From contig CAKTWY010000027.1 in the NCBI GenBank assembly GCA_934630445.1, positions 1 to 17,158 on the forward strand: a stretch of 17,158 bases of DNA. Direction: 5' to 3'. The translations under genes were made by a program, and so were the position numbers. Below, in pieces: positions 1 through 6,676 of this stretch (the first letter of the stretch is position 1; every line of letters starts with the position of its first letter). This DNA is from an uncultured Eubacteriales bacterium. Its GTDB lineage: Bacteria > Bacillota > Clostridia > Oscillospirales > Butyricicoccaceae. The notes under the pieces were generated by a model. The model was not told the origin of the DNA. It saw only the letters and a program-made list of their open reading frames with translations, and did not search any database.

Positions 1-10
1 GGCTCAGAGT

Positions 11-41
11 ATGCGACCGGGAAATGAATCCCCGGTCGCAT
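11..41. repeat. 11-bp perfect inverted repeat (hairpin)
   Basis: The arms are ATGCGACCGGG (11-21) and CCCGGTCGCAT (31-41), separated by nine bases. No T-run follows on either strand, so it is not a standard intrinsic terminator by itself. It probably lies in the 3' region of a gene to the left of the window, just before the weaker hairpin at 51-64. Confidence 0.6.
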
Positions 42-50
42 GGAAATTCA

Positions 51-73
51 GTGCCTGCGGGCACGGACTTTTT
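51..73 (+). terminator. Possible intrinsic terminator of an upstream gene
   Basis: A 5-bp GC stem, GTGCC (51-55) with GGCAC (60-64), is followed after four bases by TTTTT. The stem is short. With the stronger hairpin just before it, it may end a transcript entering from the left. It overlaps the region where a -35 box for the next promoter would lie. Confidence 0.4.
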
Positions 74-74
74 A

Positions 75-98
75 TGGTATAATATCCGCAGAGCGGAT
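75..98 (+). promoter_or_regulatory. Extended -10 promoter with inverted repeat, for the WYL regulator
   Basis: TATAAT at 78-83 is preceded by TG at 75-76, which makes an extended -10 element. No good -35 hexamer lies 16-18 bases upstream. Directly after the -10 box, ATCCGC (84-89) and GCGGAT (93-98) form a perfect 6-bp inverted repeat with a 3-base centre, overlapping the expected start site. Inference: this could be an operator, perhaps for autoregulation by the WYL protein encoded 64 bases further on. Confidence 0.5.
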
Positions 99-161
99 GT
101 TATATCACGCTGTGGACAAGCTGCGCAATGTCTGCTATGATACTGCAGAGGGGGGATTGCC

Positions 162-1151
162 ATGCCGCGCTCACAAAATCAGAAGCTCAAGCTTCTGTAT
201 TTAATGAAAATCCTGCTTGCGCGTTCAGACGAAGCGCATCCCATCTCCACAAGCGAGCTGATTGCGGCGCTCGCATCTGCCGGAATCGCGGCCGAGCGAA
301 AGGCGATCTACGACGACATCGAGGCGCTCAGGCTTTTCGGGGTGGATATCGTGAGCGTCAAGGGGAAAACGCCCGGTTATTTTATCGCCGCGCGCGACTT
401 TGAACTGGCGGAGCTGAAGCTGCTTGTCGATGCCGTTCAGTCGTCCAAATTTATCACGCGTAAAAAGAGCGATGAGCTGATCCATAAGCTCGAGAGCCTG
501 GCAAGCGTGCATCAGGCGCGCCTTCTGCAGCGACAGGTCTATGTGGCGGGGCGCGTCAAAACCATGAACGAGAGCGTCTATTATAATGTGGACCGCATCC
601 ACTCCGGCATCGGCGCCGGGCGGGAGATCTCCTTCCGCTATTTTGACTATACAGTGGAGAAGAGCCGGCGCTACCGCCGCGACGGCGCGCGCTATGTCGT
701 CAGTCCATGGGCGCTTACATGGAACGACGAGAACTATTACATGATCGCTTTCGACGCGCAGGCGGACATCATCAAGCATTACCGCGTCGACAAAATGGAG
801 GATATCCGCGTGCTTTCCTCCGTGCGGCGTGGGCAGGATGTGTTTGAGCGCTTTGATACGGCTCTGTATGCGCGCCGCGTGTTCGGGATGTACGGCGGTG
901 AGGTACGCCAGGTGCGTATCCGTTTTTCCAACCGCTTCGCCGGCGCGGCGCTCGATCGCTTTGGAAGTGACGTCGCTCTTGTGCCGGACGGGGATGCACA
1001 TTTTGTGGTGACGGCGGAAGTCGCCGTCAGCCCCCAGTTTTTTTCCTGGATATTCGGCTTCGGCAGCGAGGCGCGCATCCTTTCGCCGCAGCCGGTGGTC
1101 GAGCAGATGAAAGAGCAGCTTGCGCTGGCCGCGCAGCTGTATGACGCATAA
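162..1151 (+). CDS. WYL-domain transcriptional regulator (HTH + WYL + WCX)
   Basis: This 329-residue protein has the usual layout and length of WYL-family regulators: an N-terminal winged HTH (about residues 8-65, with the ERKAIYDDI recognition stretch), a linker, a WYL domain (about 140-220) and a C-terminal WCX region (about 245-325). WYL proteins are mostly DNA-binding repressors or activators, several of which sense ligands such as single-stranded DNA or nucleotides through the WYL fold. Here the name-giving stretch reads ENYYMIAFD (190-198), so the usual W-Y-L is changed to Y-Y-M. The downstream HYRVDKMEDI segment is well kept. The ATG at 162 follows an AGGGGGG-type ribosome site. The HD-domain gene starts 82 bases later and may be cotranscribed. 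The target and ligand are unknown. Confidence 0.9.
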   Translation: MPRSQNQKLKLLYLMKILLARSDEAHPISTSELIAALASAGIAAERKAIYDDIEALRLFGVDIVSVKGKTPGYFIAARDFELAELKLLVDAVQSSKFITRKKSDELIHKLESLASVHQARLLQRQVYVAGRVKTMNESVYYNVDRIHSGIGAGREISFRYFDYTVEKSRRYRRDGARYVVSPWALTWNDENYYMIAFDAQADIIKHYRVDKMEDIRVLSSVRRGQDVFERFDTALYARRVFGMYGGEVRQVRIRFSNRFAGAALDRFGSDVALVPDGDAHFVVTAEVAVSPQFFSWIFGFGSEARILSPQPVVEQMKEQLALAAQLYDA

Positions 1152-1173
1152 AAATGTTGTCCGATGCGTGCGT

Positions 1174-1190
1174 CGGCGTAAAGTACGCCG
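1174..1190 (+). repeat. 7-bp hairpin between the WYL and HD genes
   Basis: CGGCGTA (1174-1180) and TACGCCG (1184-1190) are perfect inverted arms with a 3-base loop. No T-run follows, so it more likely shapes or stabilises the mRNA end between two genes than terminates transcription. Confidence 0.35.
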
Positions 1191-1233
1191 CGCGCTGCAG
1201 CATTGACGCTTTATGATGAAAGGGGAGCTTTAT

Positions 1234-1794
1234 ATGGATCTTACACGGGAACAGGCGCTTGCGCTCCTGAAGGAATACAATCAGGAGCCGTTCCACCTGC
1301 GCCACGCTGAAACGGTCGAGGGTGTGATGCGGTATTTTGCCGGTGAGCTTGGCTATTCGGACGAGATCGACTTCTGGGGGATGGTCGGGCTTCTGCACGA
1401 CCTCGATTTTGAGCGCTATCCGCAGGAGCACTGCGTGAAATCGCAGGAGATCATGCGTGAGCGCGGACTTGACGAGCGACTGATCCGCGCAGCTGCGAGC
1501 CATGGATACGGCCTTACGGTGGATATCAAGCCCGAGCATGAGATGGAGCGCGTGCTCTATGCCGTTGACGAGCTGACAGGACTCATCGGTGCGGTCGCGC
1601 TGATGCGCCCGTCGAAGAGTGTGTCCGACCTTGAACTCAAGTCTGTGAAGAAAAAGTTTAAGACGCCGTCCTTCGCTGCTGGCTGCTCGCGCGAGGTGAT
1701 CCAAAACGGAGCGGAGATGCTCGGCTGGGAGCTGGACGAATTGATCGCGCGGACCATCCTCGCCATGCGCAGCTGCGAAGCGCCGCAGGCGTAA
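1234..1794 (+). CDS. HD-domain phosphohydrolase family protein
   Basis: The 186-residue protein is a compact HD-superfamily hydrolase. The expected metal ligands are visible: His24 in HLRHAE, the His55-Asp56 pair in GLLHDLDF and Asp112 in YAVDELTG. Such proteins hydrolyse phosphate esters or nucleotides using a divalent metal, but the substrate cannot be read from the sequence. Probably cytosolic, with no signal peptide or membrane segment. I chose the ATG at 1234 because AAGGGGAG sits 7 bases before it; an in-frame ATG at 1213 lacks a ribosome site. It follows the WYL regulator on the same strand and ends before a strong bidirectional terminator, which fits a two-gene unit. Clostridial genomes carry many close relatives annotated only as HD domain proteins. 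Confidence 0.85.
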   Translation: MDLTREQALALLKEYNQEPFHLRHAETVEGVMRYFAGELGYSDEIDFWGMVGLLHDLDFERYPQEHCVKSQEIMRERGLDERLIRAAASHGYGLTVDIKPEHEMERVLYAVDELTGLIGAVALMRPSKSVSDLELKSVKKKFKTPSFAAGCSREVIQNGAEMLGWELDELIARTILAMRSCEAPQA

Positions 1795-1858
1795 AACACT
1801 TTGCCGGATCTGCTGCGCTTACCTGCGCACGGTATCGGATAAAAAAGAGTTGAGCATT

Positions 1859-1886
1859 AAAAAACCAGGCCATCGGCCTGGTTTTT
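1859..1886. terminator. Bidirectional intrinsic terminator
   Basis: A run of six A is followed by CCAGGCC, a 3-base loop ATC, GGCCTGG and five T. Read on either strand, a GC-rich stem is followed by a T-run, so it can end the HD gene (+) and the converging 1929-2273 gene (-). Confidence 0.9.
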
Positions 1887-1928
1887 GTGTTGCAAAAAGA
1901 GATATTGTATCGAATTGCACAGCGCTTT

Positions 1929-2273
1929 TTAATACATATCCAGATAAATAATATTGCGGCCGAGTCTGTTTACACGGCGGAGGGCAGCTGCGGCGTGCGT
2001 ACTTCCGCTGAGTACAAGCACATGCCCTGCCTGCAAAACGGCGCTTTCCGCATCGATGGACGAGAAGATTCCAACCGGTCCGGCGGCACACACAAGCCCG
2101 GCCAGACATGCGCGCATGCGCTCGAGCGCTTCCTCCGGCATGGACAGGAGAAAAGAGCGCACGCCGCATGCAGCCAGCAGCCGCAGCTGCAGCCCGAGCA
2201 GTTCCATGCCTGCCATGCCCGAGCGGCAGATACTGCCTTCGGGGTCGAGAACGGCACAGCGCTGCTTGAACAT
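1929..2273 (-). CDS. Unrecognised 114-residue protein with a Rossmann-like alternation pattern
   Basis: I do not recognise this protein. It is likely real: it has a strong ribosome site (AAAGGAG before ATG at 2273), a good promoter (TTGTAT-17-TATAAT) and a terminator 40 bases beyond its stop. The pattern alternates strands and helices: CAVLD, a helix through GMELLGLQLRLL, VRSFLLSM, a helix through PEEALERMRA, VGIFSSID, then HVLVLSGSTH. This recalls the N-terminal half of nucleotidyltransferases (GT-A-like fold), but the nucleotide loop and the metal Asp after the VLVLSG strand (SGS, not GD) are missing. If related, it is a degenerate, inactive half-domain. That is inference; a different small Rossmann-type fold is equally possible. 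Soluble, with no signal peptide. It is transcribed divergently from the XRE regulator. Confidence 0.7.
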   Translation of the reverse strand: MFKQRCAVLDPEGSICRSGMAGMELLGLQLRLLAACGVRSFLLSMPEEALERMRACLAGLVCAAGPVGIFSSIDAESAVLQAGHVLVLSGSTHAAAALRRVNRLGRNIIYLDMY

Positions 2274-2303
2274 GCCCCTTCTCCTTTCTAAAAACTGTGC
2301 TTG

Positions 2304-2331
2304 TATAATCGAAATATATGTACAGATTATT
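2304..2331. repeat. Imperfect inverted repeat over the divergent promoters
   Basis: TATAATC (2304-2310) and GATTATT (2325-2331) match as inverted arms at six of seven positions, centred 14 bases apart. The right arm overlaps the -10 box of the minus-strand promoter, which is where a repressor site would be expected. The XRE protein encoded alongside is the natural candidate. Confidence 0.4.
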
Positions 2332-2357
2332 ATAACATATTCGATCAGCACATACAA
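2329..2357 (-). promoter_or_regulatory. SigA-type promoter of the 1929-2273 gene
   Basis: Read on the minus strand, TTGTAT (2357-2352), a 17-base spacer and TATAAT (2334-2329) form a near-consensus promoter. A TG one base before the -10 box extends it. The expected start lies about 50 bases before the gene's ATG. Confidence 0.75.
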
Positions 2358-2370
2358 TATACAAGTATTG
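2353..2370 (+). promoter_or_regulatory. Possible -10 region and palindrome before the XRE gene
   Basis: TACAAT (2353-2358) is the best -10 candidate for the + strand gene, with only a poor -35 (TTATAA, 2330-2335) 17 bases before it. ATAC-AA-GTAT (2359-2368) is a small palindrome directly downstream. A weak promoter with an operator at the start site would suit an autoregulated XRE gene. Confidence 0.35.
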
Positions 2371-2391
2371 ATAAAGAAAGGATGTGTATGT

Positions 2392-2742
2392 ATGGAGCTG
2401 AGTTATCGCGACCTGGGCAGGCGTGTGCGCGCTGCGCGAGAGAAAAAAGGCATCACGCAGGAGCGGCTTGCCGAGCTGGCCGACGTTGGAACGGCGCATA
2501 TCAGCCACGTTGAGACCGCCCGCACCAAAGTCAGCCTGCCAACCCTCATCAAGATCGCCAATGCGCTTGATACCTCGATGGACGAGCTGCTTTGCGGCAG
2601 CCTGAAGACGGGCGGCACCATTTACTTTGTGGAAACGGCGCTGCTTCTCGACGACTGCAGCGGAGAAGAGCTCCGGATCATACACGATGTGGTCGTATCA
2701 TTGAAATCGGGCCTGCGAAACCGCGGGAAGGACGAATACTGA
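2392..2742 (+). CDS. XRE-family helix-turn-helix transcriptional regulator
   Basis: The 116-residue protein starts with a typical Cro/C1-type HTH (about residues 6-66). ITQERLAELA and HISHVETARTKVSLPTLIKIA mark the HTH core, and TSMDELLCG ends the domain. The remaining 45 residues are a short helical tail with no known ligand domain, perhaps for dimerisation. Only the ATG at 2392 is in frame near the ribosome site AAAGGA (2377-2382); two nearby ATGs are out of frame. Proteins of this layout are common single-domain repressors in Clostridia. It diverges from the unrecognised gene across 118 AT-rich bases with palindromic sequences, so it may control that gene and itself. It converges with the ABC-F gene and ends at the hairpin at 2861. 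Confidence 0.9.
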   Translation: MELSYRDLGRRVRAAREKKGITQERLAELADVGTAHISHVETARTKVSLPTLIKIANALDTSMDELLCGSLKTGGTIYFVETALLLDDCSGEELRIIHDVVVSLKSGLRNRGKDEY

Positions 2743-2860
2743 CGCCGTGTGTTTCGCAAAACAGGCGCTGCAAGCGCATGCTTCGCGAGTTATGGTTCCA
2801 TCCTGCGCACCATCGGCGTTCCCGGTGTTCGGAGGAACCGGTCATAAAAAGAAGAACGGA

Positions 2861-2896
2861 CACGCCGGCGATGCATGCACTGCCGGCGTGCCTTTT
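2861..2896 (+). terminator. Intrinsic terminator between convergent genes
   Basis: CACGCCGGC (2861-2869) and GCCGGCGTG (2882-2890) form a perfect 9-bp stem around a 12-base loop, followed by CCTTTT. It suits termination of the XRE transcript. The ABC-F gene ends only 12 bases away on the other strand and probably shares it, though its T-run on that side is interrupted. Confidence 0.75.
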
Positions 2897-2901
2897 CGTT
2901 A

Positions 2902-4683
2902 TCATACATCCTCTTTGGCTGCAGCGATGCGCTCAGCCAGGTCATTGAGATACATCCAGCGCTCCATCCGTTCCTCAAGGATGCGCTCCTGTGCTTCCTT
3001 TTCCCTGGAAAGAGACTCCAATGCGGAGAAGTCGCTCGCCTTTTCCGCCATCTCCTCACCCAGACGCGCGATATGCGCCTCGAGCGCGGCGATGTCCTCT
3101 TCAATATGTTCAAACTCGCGCTGCTCTTTGAAGGAAAAGCGCAGCCGCTCCGCGCGCTCGCGCGCGGGCGCGTCTTTTTTTGTTTCTTTCGGTGCGCAGG
3201 CAGCCTCGGCATGCGCGCGCCGCTGCTCGATGTATTCCGTATAACCGCCGAGCATGCGGCGTATCCCGCCGCCTTCAAACACGAAGAGGTGGTCGGCCAC
3301 CTTGTCGAGAAAGTAACGGTCGTGCGAAACGGCGATCACCGCCCCGTCGAAGCGGTCGAGATAGTCCTCGAGGATCGTCAGCGTTTCCACGTCCAGGTCA
3401 TTTGTAGGCTCATCCAGAAGCAGCACGTTCGGAGCCTCCATCAAGAGCCGCACAAGCGCCAACCTTCGCCGCTCGCCGCCCGACAGGCGGCCAATCGGCG
3501 TGTACTGGAGTGTGCCGTCGAAAAGAAAGGCCTCCATCATCTGCGCCGCTGTGAGCACGCCGTCCGGCGTTTCGACGTTCAGAGCCTTGTCGCGGATGTA
3601 ATCGATCGCGCGCATTTCCGGATCCATCTCCTCGCCCTCCTGCGAGTAGAAGGCGACGCGCACGGTTTCGCCCGTTGTGACGCGGCCTTCATCCGGCGGC
3701 AGCATCCCTGCAATGAGTTTCAGAAGCGTGGATTTGCCGCTGCCGTTCGGGCCGACGATGCCGAGCCGGTCGCGCCGGAGCAGCCTGTAGGACAGGCCGG
3801 AAAAGAGCGGCGTTTTGCCATAGCGCTTTGCGACGTTCTCCAACTCGATGATTTTTTTCCCGAGCCGCGCGCCCATGCTGCGCATTTCACCCATGCTCTG
3901 CGCCGCCGCGCTTTCCTGGGCGTTCAGCTCTTCCAGGCGCTCGATGCGGTAGCGCGATTTTGTGCCGCGTGCGCGTGCGCCGCGCATGATCCATTCTGTC
4001 TCGCGGCGGATGAGCGCGCGGCGCTTTCTCTCTGCGGCGGCCTCGGAAATAGCGCGCTCCGCCTCCAGTTCAAGAAATTTTGCATAGTTTGCCTCGTAGA
4101 GGTTCAGCGCGCCGCGCTCGAGCGAGGCGATCTTGTTCGTCACCCGGTCGAGAAAATAGCGGTCGTGCGTCACCATGACGAGCGCGCCCTGATATTTTGC
4201 CAGATACGCCTCGAGCCATTCGATCATATCGCTGTCGATATGGTTGGTCGGCTCGTCGAGGATCAGCAGATCCGACGGCGCGGCAAGCGCGCGAGCGAGC
4301 GCGACGCGTTTTTTCTGCCCGCCGGAGAGGAGCGCGACCTCGGCACTGAAATCTGCGACTCCGAGGCGGGTGAGGATGGAGCGGCATTCATATTCCTCCG
4401 CCTGGCCGCACATGCCCGCCATCACAGCGCCGAGCACCGTGTCGCCGGGCGCGAAGCAGGGCGACTGTGAAAGATATGCCGTGCGCACGCCGCCCGCCGT
4501 GGTTACAGTGCCTGTGTCCGGCGTTTCTTCACCGGCAAGAATGCGCAGAAGCGTCGATTTTCCCGCACCGTTCAGGCCGACGACGCCGATCTTGTCGCCG
4601 CGCGAAACGCTTAGGGAGACGCTTTGCAGCAGCACCTTTTCCGTATAGGCTTTTGAAAGGCCCTCGGCCGTAAGAATCAGCAA
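2902..4683 (-). CDS. ABC-F family ATPase, Uup/YfmR-like, apparently without the arm
   Basis: The 593-residue protein has two ATP-binding cassettes and no membrane domain, the mark of ABC-F translation factors that bind the ribosome near the E site. NBD1 shows Walker A GLNGAGKST (36-44), LSGGQ (119-123) and LLILDEPTNHID. The inter-domain linker carries the usual charged RRALIRRETEWIMRG stretch. NBD2 shows GPNGSGKST, LSGGERRR and LLLDEPTNDLD. The tail beginning FSFKEQREFEHIEEDI is a coiled coil of Uup/YfmR type. Only about 75 residues separate Walker A from the signature in NBD1, and the insert that normally forms the arm is nearly absent. I start at TTG 4683: GGAGG (4694-4698) precedes it, the promoter lies just upstream, and no in-frame ATG occurs after that promoter. 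Confidence 0.92.
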   Translation of the reverse strand: MLILTAEGLSKAYTEKVLLQSVSLSVSRGDKIGVVGLNGAGKSTLLRILAGEETPDTGTVTTAGGVRTAYLSQSPCFAPGDTVLGAVMAGMCGQAEEYECRSILTRLGVADFSAEVALLSGGQKKRVALARALAAPSDLLILDEPTNHIDSDMIEWLEAYLAKYQGALVMVTHDRYFLDRVTNKIASLERGALNLYEANYAKFLELEAERAISEAAAERKRRALIRRETEWIMRGARARGTKSRYRIERLEELNAQESAAAQSMGEMRSMGARLGKKIIELENVAKRYGKTPLFSGLSYRLLRRDRLGIVGPNGSGKSTLLKLIAGMLPPDEGRVTTGETVRVAFYSQEGEEMDPEMRAIDYIRDKALNVETPDGVLTAAQMMEAFLFDGTLQYTPIGRLSGGERRRLALVRLLMEAPNVLLLDEPTNDLDVETLTILEDYLDRFDGAVIAVSHDRYFLDKVADHLFVFEGGGIRRMLGGYTEYIEQRRAHAEAACAPKETKKDAPARERAERLRFSFKEQREFEHIEEDIAALEAHIARLGEEMAEKASDFSALESLSREKEAQERILEERMERWMYLNDLAERIAAAKEDV

Positions 4684-4756
4684 TTTCGTTTGTCCTCCGC
4701 TCTTCCGCCGGCTGCAGACGTGTTTTTCTGCAGGTACGGCATCGATGTCTGATCGT

Positions 4757-4785
4757 ATTATATCGTCCGCGCCGTCGTGCGTCAA
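4757..4785 (-). promoter_or_regulatory. SigA-type promoter of the ABC-F gene
   Basis: On the minus strand, TTGACG (4785-4780), exactly 17 bases and TATAAT (4762-4757) make a near-consensus promoter. Its position rules out the in-frame ATG at 4809 as the protein start and supports TTG at 4683, leaving a leader of about 65 bases. Confidence 0.85.
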
Positions 4786-4938
4786 TGGAGGCAGACGGAT
4801 GAATGACAAATGATTAATTATGCATTACACTGCAAGAAATCACACGGCTTTTGTCACGCTTTTTTGGACAAGGGGAAAGCAATTGAAAAAACGACGAAAA
4901 TTCTTTGACCGCATTTATAAAATTGGTGAAAATCCCTA

Positions 4939-4967
4939 TTGCATTTTCATACATCCGGCCGTATAAT
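4939..4967 (+). promoter_or_regulatory. Promoter of the amino acid importer binding protein
   Basis: TTGCAT (4939-4944), a 17-base spacer and TATAAT (4962-4967) form a good SigA-type promoter. A weaker possible second one lies upstream: TTGACC (4905-4910), 17 bases, GAAAAT (4928-4933). The rest of the 338-base gap between the divergent ABC-F and binding-protein genes (4684-5021) is AT-rich, and I see no gene in it. Confidence 0.8.
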
Positions 4968-4981
4968 ACTGCACATGATGG

Positions 4982-5000
4982 AGAGCGGCATCCCCGCTCT
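4982..5000 (+). repeat. 5' leader hairpin of the binding-protein mRNA
   Basis: AGAGCGG (4982-4988) and CCGCTCT (4994-5000) pair perfectly around a 5-base loop, about 15 bases after the -10 box. A hairpin at the very 5' end of a highly expressed mRNA usually protects it from decay; that role here is inference. Confidence 0.5.
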
Positions 5001-5021
5001 GTGAATGTAGGAGGATATGGT

Positions 5022-5765
5022 ATGAAAAAGTTTGCTGCTATTGCCGCGATGGTACTTGCGGCCGCGATGATTTTAAGCCTTGCCGGGTGTTCGGCCAGCG
5101 ACAGCAAGGAACTGCGCATGGGCACGAATGCGGCCTTCCCGCCGTATGAGTATTATGAAGGCGAGCAGATCGTCGGCATCGACGCCGAGATCGCTGCGAA
5201 GATCGCCGAAAAACTTGGCAAAACCCTCGTGATCGAGGATATGGAATTTGGTTCCATTATTTCTGCTGTACAGAGCGGCAAGGTCGATATGGGCATGGCT
5301 GGCATGACTGTCAGCGAAGAGCGCCTTGAGAGTGTCAACTTCACCACGTCTTACGCGACCGGCTATCAGGTAATCATCGTTAAGGAAGATTCACCCATTG
5401 CCGGCCCTGATGATCTTGCCGAGAAAAAGATCGGCGTGCAGGAGAGCACCACAGGCGATATTTATTGCACCGACGATTACGGTGACGAGTGGGTTGAGCG
5501 CTACAACAAGGGAACCGAAGCGGTTCTGGCGCTGACACAGGATAAGATCGATGCTGTCGTCATCGACCGCGAGCCTGCTAAGGCCTTCGTCGCGGAGAAT
5601 CCGGGCCTTAAAATCCTCGATACGGAATATGTTGTGGAGGATTATGCGATCGCCGTGTCGAAGAAAAACGACAAGCTGATGGAAGAGATCAATACCGCGC
5701 TGGAAGAGCTGATCGCGGACGGTACCGTTCAGTCGATCCTGGATAAGTATATCACGGCCGACTAA
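5022..5765 (+). CDS. Polar amino acid ABC transporter, substrate-binding lipoprotein
   Basis: The 247-residue protein is a family 3 solute-binding protein (SBP_bac_3) tethered outside the membrane. It has a lipoprotein signal peptide with lipobox LAGC and lipidated Cys23. The mature part begins with the typical ELRMGTNAAFPPYEYYEG strand and contains VDMGMAGMTVSEERLESVNF with the ligand-carboxylate Arg, the QESTTGD phosphate-like loop and VVIDREPA near the hinge. The length is normal for the family. The substrate is not certain: glutamine, arginine, histidine or cystine are all possible. AGGAGG (5009-5014) sits 7 bases before ATG 5022. The permease and ATPase follow, but a strong terminator and a fresh promoter lie between, which would let the binding protein be made in excess. 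Confidence 0.93.
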   Translation: MKKFAAIAAMVLAAAMILSLAGCSASDSKELRMGTNAAFPPYEYYEGEQIVGIDAEIAAKIAEKLGKTLVIEDMEFGSIISAVQSGKVDMGMAGMTVSEERLESVNFTTSYATGYQVIIVKEDSPIAGPDDLAEKKIGVQESTTGDIYCTDDYGDEWVERYNKGTEAVLALTQDKIDAVVIDREPAKAFVAENPGLKILDTEYVVEDYAIAVSKKNDKLMEEINTALEELIADGTVQSILDKYITAD

Positions 5766-5784
5766 GCGTCAGTCCTGACTTTGC

Positions 5785-5822
5785 ACTGCCGCTGTTCCAA
5801 AAGTGGAACAGCGGCAGTTTTT
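5785..5822 (+). terminator. Strong intrinsic terminator after the binding protein gene
   Basis: A perfect 15-bp stem, with arms 5785-5799 and 5804-5818, encloses the loop AAAG and is followed by TTTT. It lies 20 bases past the stop codon, inside the transporter cluster. Confidence 0.92.
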
Positions 5823-5835
5823 ACCCTGCGGACAG

Positions 5836-5864
5836 TTGAAGTTTTATGCACAGTGTGGTATCAT
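5836..5864 (+). promoter_or_regulatory. Promoter of the permease-ATPase pair
   Basis: TTGAAG (5836-5841), 17 bases and TATCAT (5859-5864) match the SigA consensus well. It lies between the terminator of the binding-protein gene and the permease start, giving the pair its own transcription. Confidence 0.65.
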
Positions 5865-5932
5865 TATTAACATGGCTGGTGAAAAAGGCATCTCTTTTGA
5901 TCCGGCCGCGATGAAAGAAAGGGTGTGTGGGA

Positions 5933-6676
5933 TTGGAGCAGTGGTTTGACGAGTTCCGCGCGAGATTTATCCTCAATTTTATTGATGACAACCGCTGGAA
6001 ATATATCGTAAACGGCTTGGGTGTGACGCTCGAGGTCACCTTTTTTGCGGTGCTGATCGGCATCCTGCTTGGTGTGCTTGTCGCGGTTGTGCGCACTTCG
6101 CACGATAAAAACAGCGACGTTCGGCCGGGGAGCGCCTTCCAATGGATAGGGCATATCCTGCTGAAGGTCGGCAATTTCCTCTGCAAGGTGTATCTGACCG
6201 TTATCCGCGGAACGCCTGTTGTGGTACAGCTGCTGATTATCTATTTTGTCATCTTCGCCTCGGTGAATATCGACAAGGTTTTTGTCGCCGTGCTTGCCTT
6301 CGGTATCAACTCCGGCGCCTATGTGGCGGAGATTGTGCGCGCGGGGATCATGTCCATCGACAACGGTCAGTTCGAGGCGGGCAGGAGCCTGGGCTTCAAC
6401 TATGTGCAGACAATGTGCTATATCGTCATTCCGCAGGCGTTTAAGAACATACTGCCGGCGCTGGCCAACGAATTTATCGTGCTGCTCAAGGAGACGTCGG
6501 TCTCCGGCTACATCGCTCTGCAGGACCTGACAAAGGGCGGCGATATTATCCGCGGGCGTACGTACGACGCGTTTATGCCGCTCATCGCTGTGGCGCTCAT
6601 TTATCTGGTGATCGTCACGGTGCTTTCGGCGCTTGTCGGGCGGCTGGAGAGGAGGCTGAGAAGCAGTGATCACTAA
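5933..6676 (+). CDS. Amino acid ABC transporter permease (HisM/GlnP family)
   Basis: This 247-residue integral membrane protein matches the HisM-type permease domain. There is a first membrane helix around GVTLEVTFFAVLIGILLGVLV, the conserved IRGTPVVVQLL stretch, further helices, the EAA loop in EAGRSLGFNYVQTMCYIVIPQAF, and the following ALANEFIVLLKETS segment. A loop of about 25 residues after helix 1 (HDKNSDVRPGSAFQ) is somewhat long for the family. It would form a homodimeric channel powered by the ATPase encoded next. I favour TTG 5933, which has GAAAGGG 9 bases upstream; an in-frame GTG at 5927 is only 3 bases from that site. The gene overlaps the ATPase gene by 11 bases, which implies translational coupling. 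Confidence 0.92.
   Translation: MEQWFDEFRARFILNFIDDNRWKYIVNGLGVTLEVTFFAVLIGILLGVLVAVVRTSHDKNSDVRPGSAFQWIGHILLKVGNFLCKVYLTVIRGTPVVVQLLIIYFVIFASVNIDKVFVAVLAFGINSGAYVAEIVRAGIMSIDNGQFEAGRSLGFNYVQTMCYIVIPQAFKNILPALANEFIVLLKETSVSGYIALQDLTKGGDIIRGRTYDAFMPLIAVALIYLVIVTVLSALVGRLERRLRSSDH

Noticed and set aside
1954..2391. Upstream extension of the XRE gene to 1954
   Set aside because: The extension lies antisense to a gene with its own promoter and is Ser/Ala/Arg-rich; ATG 2392 has a proper ribosome site.
1929..2742. Toxin-antitoxin pair (XRE antitoxin plus unknown toxin)
   Set aside because: The genes are divergent with separate promoters, not an operon, and the partner has no toxin-family motif.
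2875..4470. Long 531-residue open frame on the + strand
   Set aside because: It is antisense to the ABC-F gene, has no ribosome site and consists of codons mirrored from a GC-rich gene.
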